From assembly GCA_031394355.1 (NCBI GenBank), contig JANNSU010000029.1:1-57392 (forward strand): 57,392 bases of DNA, given 5' to 3'. Positions 25,309 through 34,075 of this stretch are shown piece by piece. This DNA is from JAEUMY01 sp031394355. GTDB taxonomy: Bacteria > Pseudomonadota > Gammaproteobacteria > Burkholderiales > Usitatibacteraceae. The position numbers and the translations under genes are program-made. The notes below the pieces were generated by a model. It had not been told where the DNA came from. It made no database searches and was given only the letters and a program-made list of their open reading frames with translations. Position 1 is the first letter of the stretch. Every line of letters begins with the position of its first letter.

Positions 25309-26570
25309 AATTGACCGGACGTCCTCCCGTTTGGGTGCTGGGTGCACTGGCACTGTGCGTGGTGGTTGTCGGCTGGGTGGTCTTTCAGATGCTGCGCGGC
25401 AAGCCCGCAGAGTCGCACACCGTGCAGCGGACTACGCTGGTGCAAAGCGTGGTGGTGACCGGGCGGGTGTCGAGCGAGTCGCGGGTCACGGTCGGGTCGG
25501 TCATCACCGGCAGGGTCCGCGCTGTGCCGTTGCGTGAAGGAGCGAGGGTCAAGGCGGGCGATCTTCTCATCCAGCTTGAGGATACCGAGCAGCGTGCCGC
25601 GCTGGCCCAGGCCGAGGCGGCGTTGTTGTCGGCGCAATCCCGGCTCGACAGCCAGATGCAATTGACGGCGCCGGTTGCCGATCTGCAAGTGCTGCAGGCA
25701 CGATCCAATGCCGACACCGCACAGCGCGAACTGGCACGGCGGGAGCAGCTCTTCAAGCAGGGTTTTTTCGGCCAGTCGCAGCTGGATGAGGCGCGCCGCG
25801 CCGCCGAGGTGGCCAAGGCACAGCTCCGCTCGGCCGAGACACTGGCCGCATCCAACAAGAGCGGTGCCGAGCATGTCACCGCTGAAGCCCGCGTCACCGA
25901 GGCTCGCGCCGCCGTGGAGGCGGCCCGAGCGCGTCTGGCACAGACCCGCATCGTCTCGCCTGCCGATGCGCTGGTGCTGGAGCGACTGGCGGAGCCGGGG
26001 CAGATTGTGCAGGCCGGTACACGCCTGATGTCGCTGTCGATGGCGGGTCCCGTGCAGCTCGTGGCACAGGTCGATGAAAAGTACCTCGCGCAGCTCTCCG
26101 TGGGGCTGGCCGCCTCGGTGAGCGCAGATGCCTATTCCGCGCAGCGCTTCGCGGCCAGCGTGCAGAGCATCTCTCCCACTGTCGATACTCAACGGGGATC
26201 GGTAGAAGTGAAATTCACCGTGCAGGAACCGCCCGCCTACCTGCGCAACGACATGACGCTGTCGATCGAAGTGCAAACCGGCAAACGCGACAAGGTGCTT
26301 TCGGTGCCCGCCGCCACCGTGCTGCCCGGCGACCCGCCTGCCGTGTTGGTGGTCAACGACGGGGTGGTGGAGCGACGTGCGGTCAAGACCGGCTTGCGCA
26401 CGCTGACGGCTATCGAGATCGTTGAGGGCCTGAAGGAGGGCGACTCGGTGTTGCTCGATGCTGCGGCGGCAGTGGGCACGCGTGTCCGGGCCGTGGCCAA
26501 GGGTCAGGCCGGCGGACCGAAGGTATCCGCCGAAGTCGCCGAGAGTGCCCGTGCCTTCGGCGCGCGTTGA
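25305..26570 (+). CDS. Periplasmic adaptor (HlyD/MacA-type) of an ABC export system
   Basis: 421 residues with one N-terminal membrane anchor (about 9-30), a biotinyl-lipoyl-like half (VGSVITGRVRAVPLREG), an Ala/Gln/Glu-rich coiled-coil hairpin (about 85-215), then beta-barrel and membrane-proximal domains. It links an inner-membrane MacB/Lol-type transporter to an outer-membrane channel. The GTG start overlaps the M20 stop. The permease and ATPase genes follow. Confidence 0.87.
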   Translation: MKLTGRPPVWVLGALALCVVVVGWVVFQMLRGKPAESHTVQRTTLVQSVVVTGRVSSESRVTVGSVITGRVRAVPLREGARVKAGDLLIQLEDTEQRAALAQAEAALLSAQSRLDSQMQLTAPVADLQVLQARSNADTAQRELARREQLFKQGFFGQSQLDEARRAAEVAKAQLRSAETLAASNKSGAEHVTAEARVTEARAAVEAARARLAQTRIVSPADALVLERLAEPGQIVQAGTRLMSLSMAGPVQLVAQVDEKYLAQLSVGLAASVSADAYSAQRFAASVQSISPTVDTQRGSVEVKFTVQEPPAYLRNDMTLSIEVQTGKRDKVLSVPAATVLPGDPPAVLVVNDGVVERRAVKTGLRTLTAIEIVEGLKEGDSVLLDAAAAVGTRVRAVAKGQAGGPKVSAEVAESARAFGAR

Positions 26571-26625
26571 CTGGGCGTGCAGGATGCATGCCCCATCCTG
26601 CCACGTTGACCTGGCGGCCTGAGCC

Positions 26626-27837
26626 ATGCGCTTCGAGCTCACCGTTGCCCTGCGCTTTCTTCGGGAAGGCCGGTTCCAGTCGCTGCTCATCATCTTTGGC
26701 GTGGCCGCAGGAGTGGCGGTGGTCACCTACATTTCCGCGCTGGTCGAGGGCCTGCAGGGCAACACCATCGCCAAGACACTCGGCAATCAGGCGCACATCG
26801 TCGTGAAGCCCCGGGAAGAGCTCGCACGCCCTTCACTGCCCGATGCGGGCACGGTGGCGCGCGACATTCAACCGCGTGCGCAGCGACTGCGCTCCATCGA
26901 CAACTGGTCCGCACTCATTCCGGTTCTGGAACGCACACCGAATGTTGTTGCGGCATCGCCCATGGCCACAGGCGCGGCACTGGCGCTGCGCGGCGACGCC
27001 AGCAAGTCCATCGCGCTCGTCGGTGTGGACCTCGACCGCTACGACCGCATCGTCGATTTGTCAGCCAAGGTCGTGAAGGGTGACGCGCGGCTAGTCGCCG
27101 GCGAAGCAATGATCGGCACCGAGCTTGCACGGGACTTCGGCGTGGGCGTGGGCGACCGCTTTTCGATCCAGACCGCGCAGGGCGCGACGGAATTTCTCAA
27201 GGTCTCCGCGCTGGTCGATCTGGGCAATCGCGAACTCAACCGCCGCCAGGTGTTCATCACGTTGCGGGCGGCACAGAGCCTGCTGAATGTGCCGGGTGGT
27301 GTCACCAACATCGATCTCAAGGTGGCCGAGCTGTTCCAGGCCGAAACCACAGCGGTCGCGTTGCGCCGCCAACTGGACCTGGAGGTGGAGAGCTGGATGC
27401 AGACCAACGCGCAGCTGCTGTCCGCGCTGAATGCGCAGACAGTCAGCACCCTGCTCATCCGTGTGTTCACGAGCATCGTAGTAGTGCTGGGCATCGCCAG
27501 CGTGCTGGTGGTATCGGTCGTGCAGAAGCGAAAGGAGATCGGCATCCTCCGCGCGATGGGTGCCACGCGGCAGCAGATGACGCGCGTGTTTCTGGCCCAG
27601 GGCGCCATCGTGGGGCTGGTCGGGTCGATTGCTGGGACGCTGCTGGCCTACGTGCTGCTATGGCTGTTCTCCACGTTCGTGAAGGGCAGCGACGGCCAGC
27701 CACTCTTCGTGATCACTCTCACATTCAATCTCGCGGCCAGCGTGGCAGTGGGTGCCACCGTGTGCGGCATTCTGGCCGCTGTGCTGCCGGCCATCCGGGC
27801 CTCGCGCCTCGAGCCTGCGCAAGCCATCCGGATCTGA
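26626..27837 (+). CDS. ABC transporter permease, MacB/LolE FtsX type
   Basis: 403 residues. TM1 near residue 25 is followed by a large periplasmic domain (about 45-275) and three C-terminal helices with the FtsX motif KRKEIGILRAMGATRQQMTR. It works with the ATPase at 27842 and the adaptor at 25305. It could export a lipoprotein, lipid or antimicrobial; the sequence does not decide. Confidence 0.88.
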   Translation: MRFELTVALRFLREGRFQSLLIIFGVAAGVAVVTYISALVEGLQGNTIAKTLGNQAHIVVKPREELARPSLPDAGTVARDIQPRAQRLRSIDNWSALIPVLERTPNVVAASPMATGAALALRGDASKSIALVGVDLDRYDRIVDLSAKVVKGDARLVAGEAMIGTELARDFGVGVGDRFSIQTAQGATEFLKVSALVDLGNRELNRRQVFITLRAAQSLLNVPGGVTNIDLKVAELFQAETTAVALRRQLDLEVESWMQTNAQLLSALNAQTVSTLLIRVFTSIVVVLGIASVLVVSVVQKRKEIGILRAMGATRQQMTRVFLAQGAIVGLVGSIAGTLLAYVLLWLFSTFVKGSDGQPLFVITLTFNLAASVAVGATVCGILAAVLPAIRASRLEPAQAIRI

Positions 27838-27841
27838 GCCC

Positions 27842-28552
<711 letters not shown>

Positions 28553-28554
28553 CC

Positions 28555-28571
28555 CTGCCCGTGGTGGGCAG
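28555..28571. terminator. Short hairpin at the end of the export operon
   Basis: CTGCCC-gtggt-GGGCAG directly after the ATPase stop. There is no T-run, so it may be only a weak pause or a processing site. Confidence 0.3.
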
Positions 28572-28579
28572 AACTGGAG

Positions 28580-28585
28580 TAAAAT
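28580..28585 (+). promoter_or_regulatory. Candidate -10 box of the metH leader
   Basis: TAAAAT lies about 8 bases before the start of the aptamer-like stem, which is where transcription of a riboswitch leader would begin. No good -35 was found. Confidence 0.35.
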
Positions 28586-28592
28586 TCCGCCT

Positions 28593-28706
28593 GCGCTGAT
28601 TTGATCCAGAAGGCTCTCGGGCCTTCGCAGCTTGCGAGCGCTGGTGTCGGCAGGGTCTTGCGAATATTCGCAATCGTCCACGGCACCTAAATCCCGCTAA
28701 AGCGAG
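28593..28706 (+). ncRNA. Candidate SAM-II-like riboswitch (long-loop variant) of metH
   Basis: The sequence contains, in order, the elements of the SAM-II (metA) aptamer. GCGCTGATTT opens P1 (28593-28602), TTGC-g-AGCGC closes it (28632-28641), then TAAAT (28688-28692) and GCTAAA (28696-28701). Loop 1 carries an extra hairpin (GAAGGC/GCCTTC, 28609-28626). Loop 3 carries an extra stem (GGTGTCG/CGGCACC, 28643-28687) enclosing a GCGAATATTCGC palindrome. A candidate pseudoknot is CTTGC 28631-28635 with GCGAG 28702-28706. Position before metH and a terminator downstream support S-adenosylmethionine control. The motif match is made by eye. Confidence 0.6.
28660..28671. repeat. GCGAATATTCGC palindrome (non-coding, metH leader)
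   Basis: The only exact copy outside a gene. It is a 16-bp palindrome (TTGCGAATATTCGCAA) in the loop-3 extension of the candidate riboswitch. Confidence 0.92.
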
Positions 28707-28726
28707 ACAGTCAACGAGTGATCGAA

Positions 28727-28758
28727 AACCTGTCACGCCATCGGCGGACGGGTTTTTT
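28727..28758 (+). terminator. Intrinsic terminator/attenuator before metH
   Basis: AACCTGTC (28727-28734) pairs with GACGGGTT (28747-28754), with an inner CGCC/GGCG extension, followed by TTTTTT (28753-28758). GACAG at 28706-28710 can instead pair with CTGTC at 28730-28734 and break the stem. This is the usual antiterminator arrangement next to an aptamer. Confidence 0.85.
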
Positions 28759-28777
28759 CATTTGAAGGATATTGTTC

Positions 28778-28861
28778 ATGTCGCGACTTGCTTTGCTGAC
28801 GCCATTGCTGCTCACCACCACGGTGCTGCCACGTGGCGCAGGCGCGACCTCGACAATGTAA
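28778..28861 (+). CDS. Small ORF (27 codons) between the attenuator and metH
   Basis: ATG at 28778 with a GAAGGA ribosome site 8 bases upstream. The peptide begins MSRLALLTPLLLTTTVLP, a signal-peptide or membrane-like stretch, and ends 18 bp before the metH ATG. Expression would be under the same riboswitch. It could be a coupling peptide for metH, whose own ribosome site is weak, or chance. Confidence 0.4.
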   Translation: MSRLALLTPLLLTTTVLPRGAGATSTM

Positions 28862-28879
28862 ATCTCCAGAACTGCATTC

Positions 28880-31800
28880 ATGGACCACGGTAATTCAGAT
28901 CGTCCCGCGCCTCATGCGGCAAGAACCGCCAGCCTTGAGGAGGCACTGAAGACGCGCATTCTCGTGCTGGATGGCGCCATGGGCACCATGATCCAGCAGT
29001 ACCAGTTCACCGAGGAGCAGTATCGCGGCGAGCGCTTCAAGGACTTTCCGCATCTGCTACGCGGCAACAACGATCTGCTCACGCTGACGCAGCCGCAGGT
29101 CATCCGCGAAATTCACGGCCAGTATCTCGCCGCTGGCGCAGACATTCTCGAAACGAACACCTTCAACTCGACCTCGGTGTCCATGGCGGATTACCACATG
29201 GAAGAGTTGGTCTATGAGTTGAACTATGAGGCAGCCAAGCTGGCTGCGGACGTCGCGCGCGAATATTGTTCCTTGAGCGCTGGAGGCGCTCAAGGAATCC
29301 CTTCGGGACCGCCTTCGGCGTCCGGTCAAAGTCCACAGGACTTTGCCTCGTCGCAACCGGGCAAACCGCGCTTTGTCGCCGGCGTGCTCGGCCCCATGAA
29401 CCGCACGCTGTCCCTGTCACCGGACGTGAACGACCCGGGCTTCCGCGCGGTGAACTTCGATCAGGTGAAGGACGCCTATCGCGAGGCCACGCGGGGTCTG
29501 GTCGATGGTGGCGCCGACATCATTCTCGTCGAAACCATTTTCGACACGCTGAATGCCAAGGCGGCGCTGTTCGCCATCGACGAACATTTCGAGGAAATCG
29601 GATTCAGGTTGCCCATCATGATCTCGGGCACCATCACCGATGCCTCCGGCCGCACGCTTTCGGGCCAGACGGTGGAGGCGTTCTACAACTCGATGCGCCA
29701 CGCCAACCCGATCTCCATCGGCTTCAATTGCGCACTGGGGGCGAAAGAGTTGCGCCCGCACGTGGAAGAGTTGTCGCGCATTGCGAATATTCGCGTGTCG
29801 GCGCACCCCAATGCCGGGCTGCCCAATGCGATGGCGGAATACGATGAGCTGCCCGCAGAAACCGCAGCGTTCATCCGCGAGTGGGCAGAGGCAGGCTGGC
29901 TCAACGTCACCGGCGGCTGCTGCGGCACCACGCCTGCACACATCAAGGCCATTGCCGACATCGTGGCCAAGTATCCACCGCGCGTGACGCCGGAGATCGA
30001 GAAGCGTTGCCGCCTGTCTGGTTTGGAACCACTGAACATCGGTGACGATTCGCTGTTTGTGAACGTGGGTGAACGCACCAACGTCACCGGATCGCGAATA
30101 TTCGCAAAGCTGATCCTGAACGACGACTATGCCGAGGCGCTGGCCGTGGCGCGGCAGCAGGTTGAGAACGGGGCGCAGATCATCGACATCAACATGGACG
30201 AGGCCATGCTGGATTCGCAGGCCGCCATGGTGAAGTTCATGAACCTCATTGCCAGCGAGCCGGACATTTCGCGCGTGCCCATCATGCTGGACAGTTCCAA
30301 GTGGAGTGTCATCGAGGCCGGCCTGAAATGCGCGCAGGGCAAATGCGTCGTCAACTCGATTTCGATGAAGGAAGGTGTGGAGGCCTTCATCCAGCACGCC
30401 AAGCTGGTGCGGCGCTATGGCGCGGCCGTCATCGTCATGGCGTTTGACGAGAAGGGCCAGGCGGACACGCTGCATCGCAAGATCGAGATCTGCCGGAAGA
30501 GCTACAAGATTCTGACCGAGGATGTGGGCTTCCCGCCGGAAGACATCATCTTTGACCCCAACATTTTCGCCATCGCCACCGGTATCGAAGAGCACGCCAC
30601 CTACGGTATCGACTTCATTGAAGCCACGCGCTGGATTCGCCAGCATTTGCCACACGCCAAGGTGAGCGGCGGTGTGTCCAACATCTCGTTCTCGTTCCGC
30701 GGCAACGACCCGGTGCGCGAAGCCATCCACACCTCGTTCCTGTATCACGCGGTGAAGGCAGGCATGACCATGGGCATCGTCAACGCCGGCCAGCTCGGCG
30801 TGTTTGAAGATGTGCCCAAAGAATTGCTGGAGCGGGTCGAGGACGTGCTCTTCAACAAACGCGCAGATTCCACCGAGCGCCTCGTTGAGTTTGCCGACCA
30901 GTTCAAGGGGCAGAAGAAAGATGCCATCGAAGATGCCGCCTGGCGAAGCGATCCGGTGGAGAAGCGCCTCAGTCATGCGCTGGTGAAAGGCATCACGCAA
31001 TACATTGTTGAGGACACAGAAGAGGCGCGGCAGAAGTTTCCCCGCCCCATCCATGTCATCGAAGGCCCGCTCATGGATGGCATGAATGTCGTCGGTGATC
31101 TCTTTGGTGCAGGCAAGATGTTCCTGCCGCAGGTGGTGAAGTCGGCCCGCGTGATGAAGCAGGCGGTCGCGCACCTCGTGCCCTACATCGAGGAAGAAAA
31201 ACGCCTTGCCGGCAGCGCTGACGCCAAGGCCAAGGGCAAGGTCGTCATGGCCACCGTGAAGGGCGATGTCCACGACATCGGCAAGAACATCGTCGGTGTA
31301 GTCATGCAATGCAACAACTACGAAGTGATCGACCTCGGCGTGATGGTCTCCTGCGAGAAGATTCTCGATGCAGCCATCAAGGAGAAGGCTGACATCATCG
31401 GCCTCTCCGGCCTCATCACGCCGTCGCTGGAAGAGATGGCCCATGTGGCCAAGGAGATGCAGCGCCTCGGCTTCACCATTCCGCTGCTCATCGGCGGCGC
31501 CACCACGTCACGCACGCACACTGCGGTCAAGATCGAGCCCAACTATGCCGGGCCGGTGGTGTGGGTACCGGATGCATCGCGCGCAGTCGGCGTATGTTCC
31601 AACCTGCTGTCGGACGATTTGCGCGAGCCCTATCTCAAGGCGGTGCGCGAGGATTACGTCAAGGTGCGTGAACAGCATGCCAACAAGAAAGGCCAGGCGA
31701 TGGTGTCGCTGGCCGATGCGCGTGCCAATCATGCCGCCATCGACTGGCGCGAATATTCGCCAGTGAAGCCCGCAGCGCTGGGCGTGAAGTCGTTGAAGAA

Positions 31801-32671
31801 CTATCCGCTGGAAAAGCTCGTACCGTATATCGACTGGGCGCCGTTTTTCCAGTCGTGGGACCTGGCCGGGCCTTTCCCTGCGATCCTCGACGATGCCATC
31901 GTGGGCGAAGCCGCGCGCAACGTCTATCGCGATGGTCAGGCCATGCTGAAGCGCCTCGTCGACGGCCGCTGGATATCTGCCAATGCGGTCTATGGCCTGT
32001 GGCCCGCTGCCAGCTTGGGCGATGACATCGAACTGTATGCCGATGACTCGCGCCAGCACGTGATCGGCACGCTGCATCAACTCCGCCAGCAGAACAAGAA
32101 GCCCGCGGGCAACCCGAACCTGTGTCTGTCGGATTTCGTGGTGCCCAAGAGCGCTGGCGCTCATGACTACGTGGGCGCGTTTGCTGTCACGGCCGGCATC
32201 GGCATCGATGCCCACGTGAAAGCGTTCGAGGACAAGCAGGACGACTACAGCGCCATCATGCTGAAGGCGCTCGCGGACCGGCTGGCGGAGGCCTTCGCCG
32301 AGCATTTGCATGAGCGCGTGCGCAAGGAGTTCTGGGGCTACGCAGCGGACGAGACGCTGGTCAACGAGGCGTTGATCACCGAGAAATATCGCGGCATCCG
32401 TCCTGCGCCCGGCTATCCCGCGTGTCCTGACCACACGGAAAAGGGCGAGTTGTTCCGGCTGTTGAACGCGCCGGAGAACGCGGCGATCACGCTGACGGAA
32501 AGCTATGCCATGCTGCCTACGGCTGCGGTGTCGGGCCTGTATATTGCGCATCCCGAGGCAAAGTACTTTGCAGTGGGTAAAATTGGCAAAGACCAGCTGG
32601 AAGACTATGCGCGGCGGAAGTCGTGGGATACATCAATCGCAGAACGCTGGTTGGCACCGAATCTGAGCTGA
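28880..32671 (+). CDS. metH: Cobalamin-dependent methionine synthase
   Basis: 1263 residues, full length. The homocysteine domain has zinc cysteines in GFNCALG (about 282) and GGCCGTT (about 344-345). The methyltetrahydrofolate-binding domain is next (VGERTNVTGS). The cap and B12 domain carries DVHDIGKNIV with the cobalt-ligand His at residue 798. The C-terminal SAM-activation domain ends in YFAVGKIGKDQLEDYARRK. It transfers the methyl group from methyl-THF to homocysteine. Oddities: a 26-codon in-frame palindromic insertion at residues about 130-155 (see 29268-29345), and three exact palindromes. No strong ribosome site precedes the ATG. Confidence 0.96.
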   Translation: MDHGNSDRPAPHAARTASLEEALKTRILVLDGAMGTMIQQYQFTEEQYRGERFKDFPHLLRGNNDLLTLTQPQVIREIHGQYLAAGADILETNTFNSTSVSMADYHMEELVYELNYEAAKLAADVAREYCSLSAGGAQGIPSGPPSASGQSPQDFASSQPGKPRFVAGVLGPMNRTLSLSPDVNDPGFRAVNFDQVKDAYREATRGLVDGGADIILVETIFDTLNAKAALFAIDEHFEEIGFRLPIMISGTITDASGRTLSGQTVEAFYNSMRHANPISIGFNCALGAKELRPHVEELSRIANIRVSAHPNAGLPNAMAEYDELPAETAAFIREWAEAGWLNVTGGCCGTTPAHIKAIADIVAKYPPRVTPEIEKRCRLSGLEPLNIGDDSLFVNVGERTNVTGSRIFAKLILNDDYAEALAVARQQVENGAQIIDINMDEAMLDSQAAMVKFMNLIASEPDISRVPIMLDSSKWSVIEAGLKCAQGKCVVNSISMKEGVEAFIQHAKLVRRYGAAVIVMAFDEKGQADTLHRKIEICRKSYKILTEDVGFPPEDIIFDPNIFAIATGIEEHATYGIDFIEATRWIRQHLPHAKVSGGVSNISFSFRGNDPVREAIHTSFLYHAVKAGMTMGIVNAGQLGVFEDVPKELLERVEDVLFNKRADSTERLVEFADQFKGQKKDAIEDAAWRSDPVEKRLSHALVKGITQYIVEDTEEARQKFPRPIHVIEGPLMDGMNVVGDLFGAGKMFLPQVVKSARVMKQAVAHLVPYIEEEKRLAGSADAKAKGKVVMATVKGDVHDIGKNIVGVVMQCNNYEVIDLGVMVSCEKILDAAIKEKADIIGLSGLITPSLEEMAHVAKEMQRLGFTIPLLIGGATTSRTHTAVKIEPNYAGPVVWVPDASRAVGVCSNLLSDDLREPYLKAVREDYVKVREQHANKKGQAMVSLADARANHAAIDWREYSPVKPAALGVKSLKNYPLEKLVPYIDWAPFFQSWDLAGPFPAILDDAIVGEAARNVYRDGQAMLKRLVDGRWISANAVYGLWPAASLGDDIELYADDSRQHVIGTLHQLRQQNKKPAGNPNLCLSDFVVPKSAGAHDYVGAFAVTAGIGIDAHVKAFEDKQDDYSAIMLKALADRLAEAFAEHLHERVRKEFWGYAADETLVNEALITEKYRGIRPAPGYPACPDHTEKGELFRLLNAPENAAITLTESYAMLPTAAVSGLYIAHPEAKYFAVGKIGKDQLEDYARRKSWDTSIAERWLAPNLS
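29268..29345 (+). repeat. In-frame palindromic insertion element inside metH
   Basis: 78 bp made of three hairpins: TTCCTTGAGCGC/GCGCTCAAGGAA (29269-29297, perfect 12 bp), GGAC-GCC/GGC-GTCC (29306-29323) and CAAAGTCC/GGACTTTG (29327-29345, perfect 8 bp). It adds 26 Gly/Ser/Pro-rich residues between REY and the conserved KPRFVAGVLGP. Removing it restores the spacing seen in other MetH proteins. It begins right after GCGAATATT (29259-29267), as if a palindrome copy had been split. Confidence 0.75.
29783..29794. repeat. GCGAATATTCGC palindrome (metH, copy 1)
   Basis: Exact, read as Ala-Asn-Ile-Arg. Confidence 0.9.
30094..30105. repeat. GCGAATATTCGC palindrome (metH, copy 2)
   Basis: Exact, read in a different frame as Arg-Ile-Phe-Ala, directly after VGERTNVTGS. 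Confidence 0.9.
31749..31760. repeat. GCGAATATTCGC palindrome (metH, copy 3)
   Basis: Exact, read in the third frame as Arg-Glu-Tyr-Ser. metH thus carries all three frames. Confidence 0.9.
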
Positions 32672-32730
32672 TCCGGCATCACTGGCAATACCAAGGCCGG
32701 ACAGGCAGTCCAATAACAATCGGAGGGGAA

Positions 32731-32967
32731 ATGTACGTTGTCGATGTGCTCAAGCAAACGGGGTCCCGCATGAAAGTCGTTCTCAGCATCGTGGCAATCG
32801 TGGTGTCCGCCGTTCCGGCCATCTTCCTGTCTCATCTCGCCATTTCAAGGATGATGGGTGAGGGCATTCTGGCGGCGCTGGTCACGGTGTTCGTGGGCAT
32901 GGTGCTGGCAGTAACGATTTTTGCGCTGGTGACCAGCCTGTTTCGCAGGTTGGGGTGGTTCAAGTAA
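32731..32967 (+). CDS. Small membrane protein
   Basis: 78 residues, not recognised. There are two predicted helices (about 20-38 and 46-66) and a basic C-terminus LFRRLGWFK. The ATG at 32731 is chosen because CGGAGGGG lies just upstream; the open frame extends to 32623 but overlaps metH. It ends 5 bp before the convergent patatin gene. Confidence 0.6.
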   Translation: MYVVDVLKQTGSRMKVVLSIVAIVVSAVPAIFLSHLAISRMMGEGILAALVTVFVGMVLAVTIFALVTSLFRRLGWFK

Positions 32968-32972
32968 CTGGC

Positions 32973-34070
32973 TCACAACGCCTCCAGCCGCGCCCCGATC
33001 TCCCCCGTCTCCACCAGCTTCAAAAACTCCTCCCCCATCCGTTCACTCTCCGCCATGGCCTGTCGCCAGTAGCGGTGGCGTGCTTCGTAGTCCTGACCAA
33101 ATTTGGTGAAGTCCTTGCGGTCGGGCAGCTTGCCGTAGGGCAGTGACGCGAGATATTCCTTCGTCGGTGACAGCAGCACGAGATTCTCGATCCACGGGCC
33201 GCTGGCTTTGCGCCAAGGCAGGCTCTTGTCCAGCCAGCCGGGCACGATCCTGTCGGTGAAGTGCGGATACAGCGTGATGCCATCTGCGCGGTGATAGGGC
33301 AGGTGCAGGTGATAGTCGACAATGCCGCCATCCCAATAGGTGCCGTCCGGTGCGCCGGGAATGTTCTCCACCCCTTCCATCACCATCGGGATCGCAGTCG
33401 TGGCCCAGAGGGACTGGTGCAAGTTGTCCACGTTGAGCGGGATAGCCTGGGTGCGGAAGTTGTCGAACTGGTAACTGGCGGGCCCGCTGTCTACGGGCTC
33501 GGAGAGCAGGAAGTTCGGCAGGCCGCGCGGATCGTGGAAGCACATGCGCTCTGCGAATATTCGCAGGTGCTTGCGGCCGAATGCATTCGCCAACCCTGCT
33601 GCAGCGAAGCCCGCAGGCGTTCGCAGCCCCGACTGCCGCGCGAGCAGACGCTGGCCACGCATGACGATGATGTGCAGCCGATAGTGCGGGTCATTCAGCA
33701 CGCGCGCCTCGCGACCACCGACCAGTGCCCGCATGTTCATGTGCGCGGATTCGCTCACCATTCGGGGCGTGGGTTTGGGTGGATACTTCTGCCCGCAGTA
33801 GATGTCACCGAAATCATTCAGCGCGTTGCGCACATCGCCGCGGCAGACGGCGGCGAATCGCCATGCACCGATGGAGGCACCGATCAAGTCTCGCGTACGC
33901 GGTGCCGTCGGCAACCAGTCGCAGAACAGGGCGAGGTCCAGCCCGTGTATGCCCAGCGCCTTCGGCCCGCCTGCTGCGCCGGGTATGACGGCGACATCCG
34001 CGGGCGAGAGACCATGCTTGCGAATATTCGCAAGGGCCTTGGGGCCGGCTTGAATCCTTAACGTTTGCAT
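32973..34070 (-). CDS. Patatin-like phospholipase
   Basis: 365 residues. The oxyanion stretch is PGAAGGPKALG, the nucleophile Ser is in GASIGAW and the catalytic Asp is in DGGIVD, the Ser-Asp dyad of patatin-type lipid acyl hydrolases. The C-terminal segment KFGQDYEARHRYWRQAM is conserved among long bacterial members. It is probably cytoplasmic or peripheral membrane. Two exact palindromes lie in it, one six codons from the start region. It follows the hydrolase gene (5-bp gap) on the same strand. Confidence 0.87.
   Translation of the reverse strand: MQTLRIQAGPKALANIRKHGLSPADVAVIPGAAGGPKALGIHGLDLALFCDWLPTAPRTRDLIGASIGAWRFAAVCRGDVRNALNDFGDIYCGQKYPPKPTPRMVSESAHMNMRALVGGREARVLNDPHYRLHIIVMRGQRLLARQSGLRTPAGFAAAGLANAFGRKHLRIFAERMCFHDPRGLPNFLLSEPVDSGPASYQFDNFRTQAIPLNVDNLHQSLWATTAIPMVMEGVENIPGAPDGTYWDGGIVDYHLHLPYHRADGITLYPHFTDRIVPGWLDKSLPWRKASGPWIENLVLLSPTKEYLASLPYGKLPDRKDFTKFGQDYEARHRYWRQAMAESERMGEEFLKLVETGEIGARLEAL
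33553..33564. repeat. GCGAATATTCGC palindrome (patatin, 3' copy)
   Basis: Exact; 16-bp form CTGCGAATATTCGCAG; read as Arg-Ile-Phe-Ala. Confidence 0.9.
34020..34031. repeat. GCGAATATTCGC palindrome (patatin, 5' copy)
   Basis: Exact; 18-bp form CTTGCGAATATTCGCAAG; read as Leu-Ala-Asn-Ile-Arg-Lys near the N-terminus. Confidence 0.92.
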
Positions 34071-34075
34071 CCTGC

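Noticed and set aside
28585..28760. SAH or cobalamin riboswitch before metH
   Set aside because: The SAH core (GAGGAGCGCTGCAA type) and the cobalamin conserved boxes are absent; the SAM-II elements fit better.
29417..31444. 675-codon open frame on the minus strand opposite metH
   Set aside because: It has no recognisable domain and mirrors the codon pattern of metH; long antisense frames are common in GC-rich genes.
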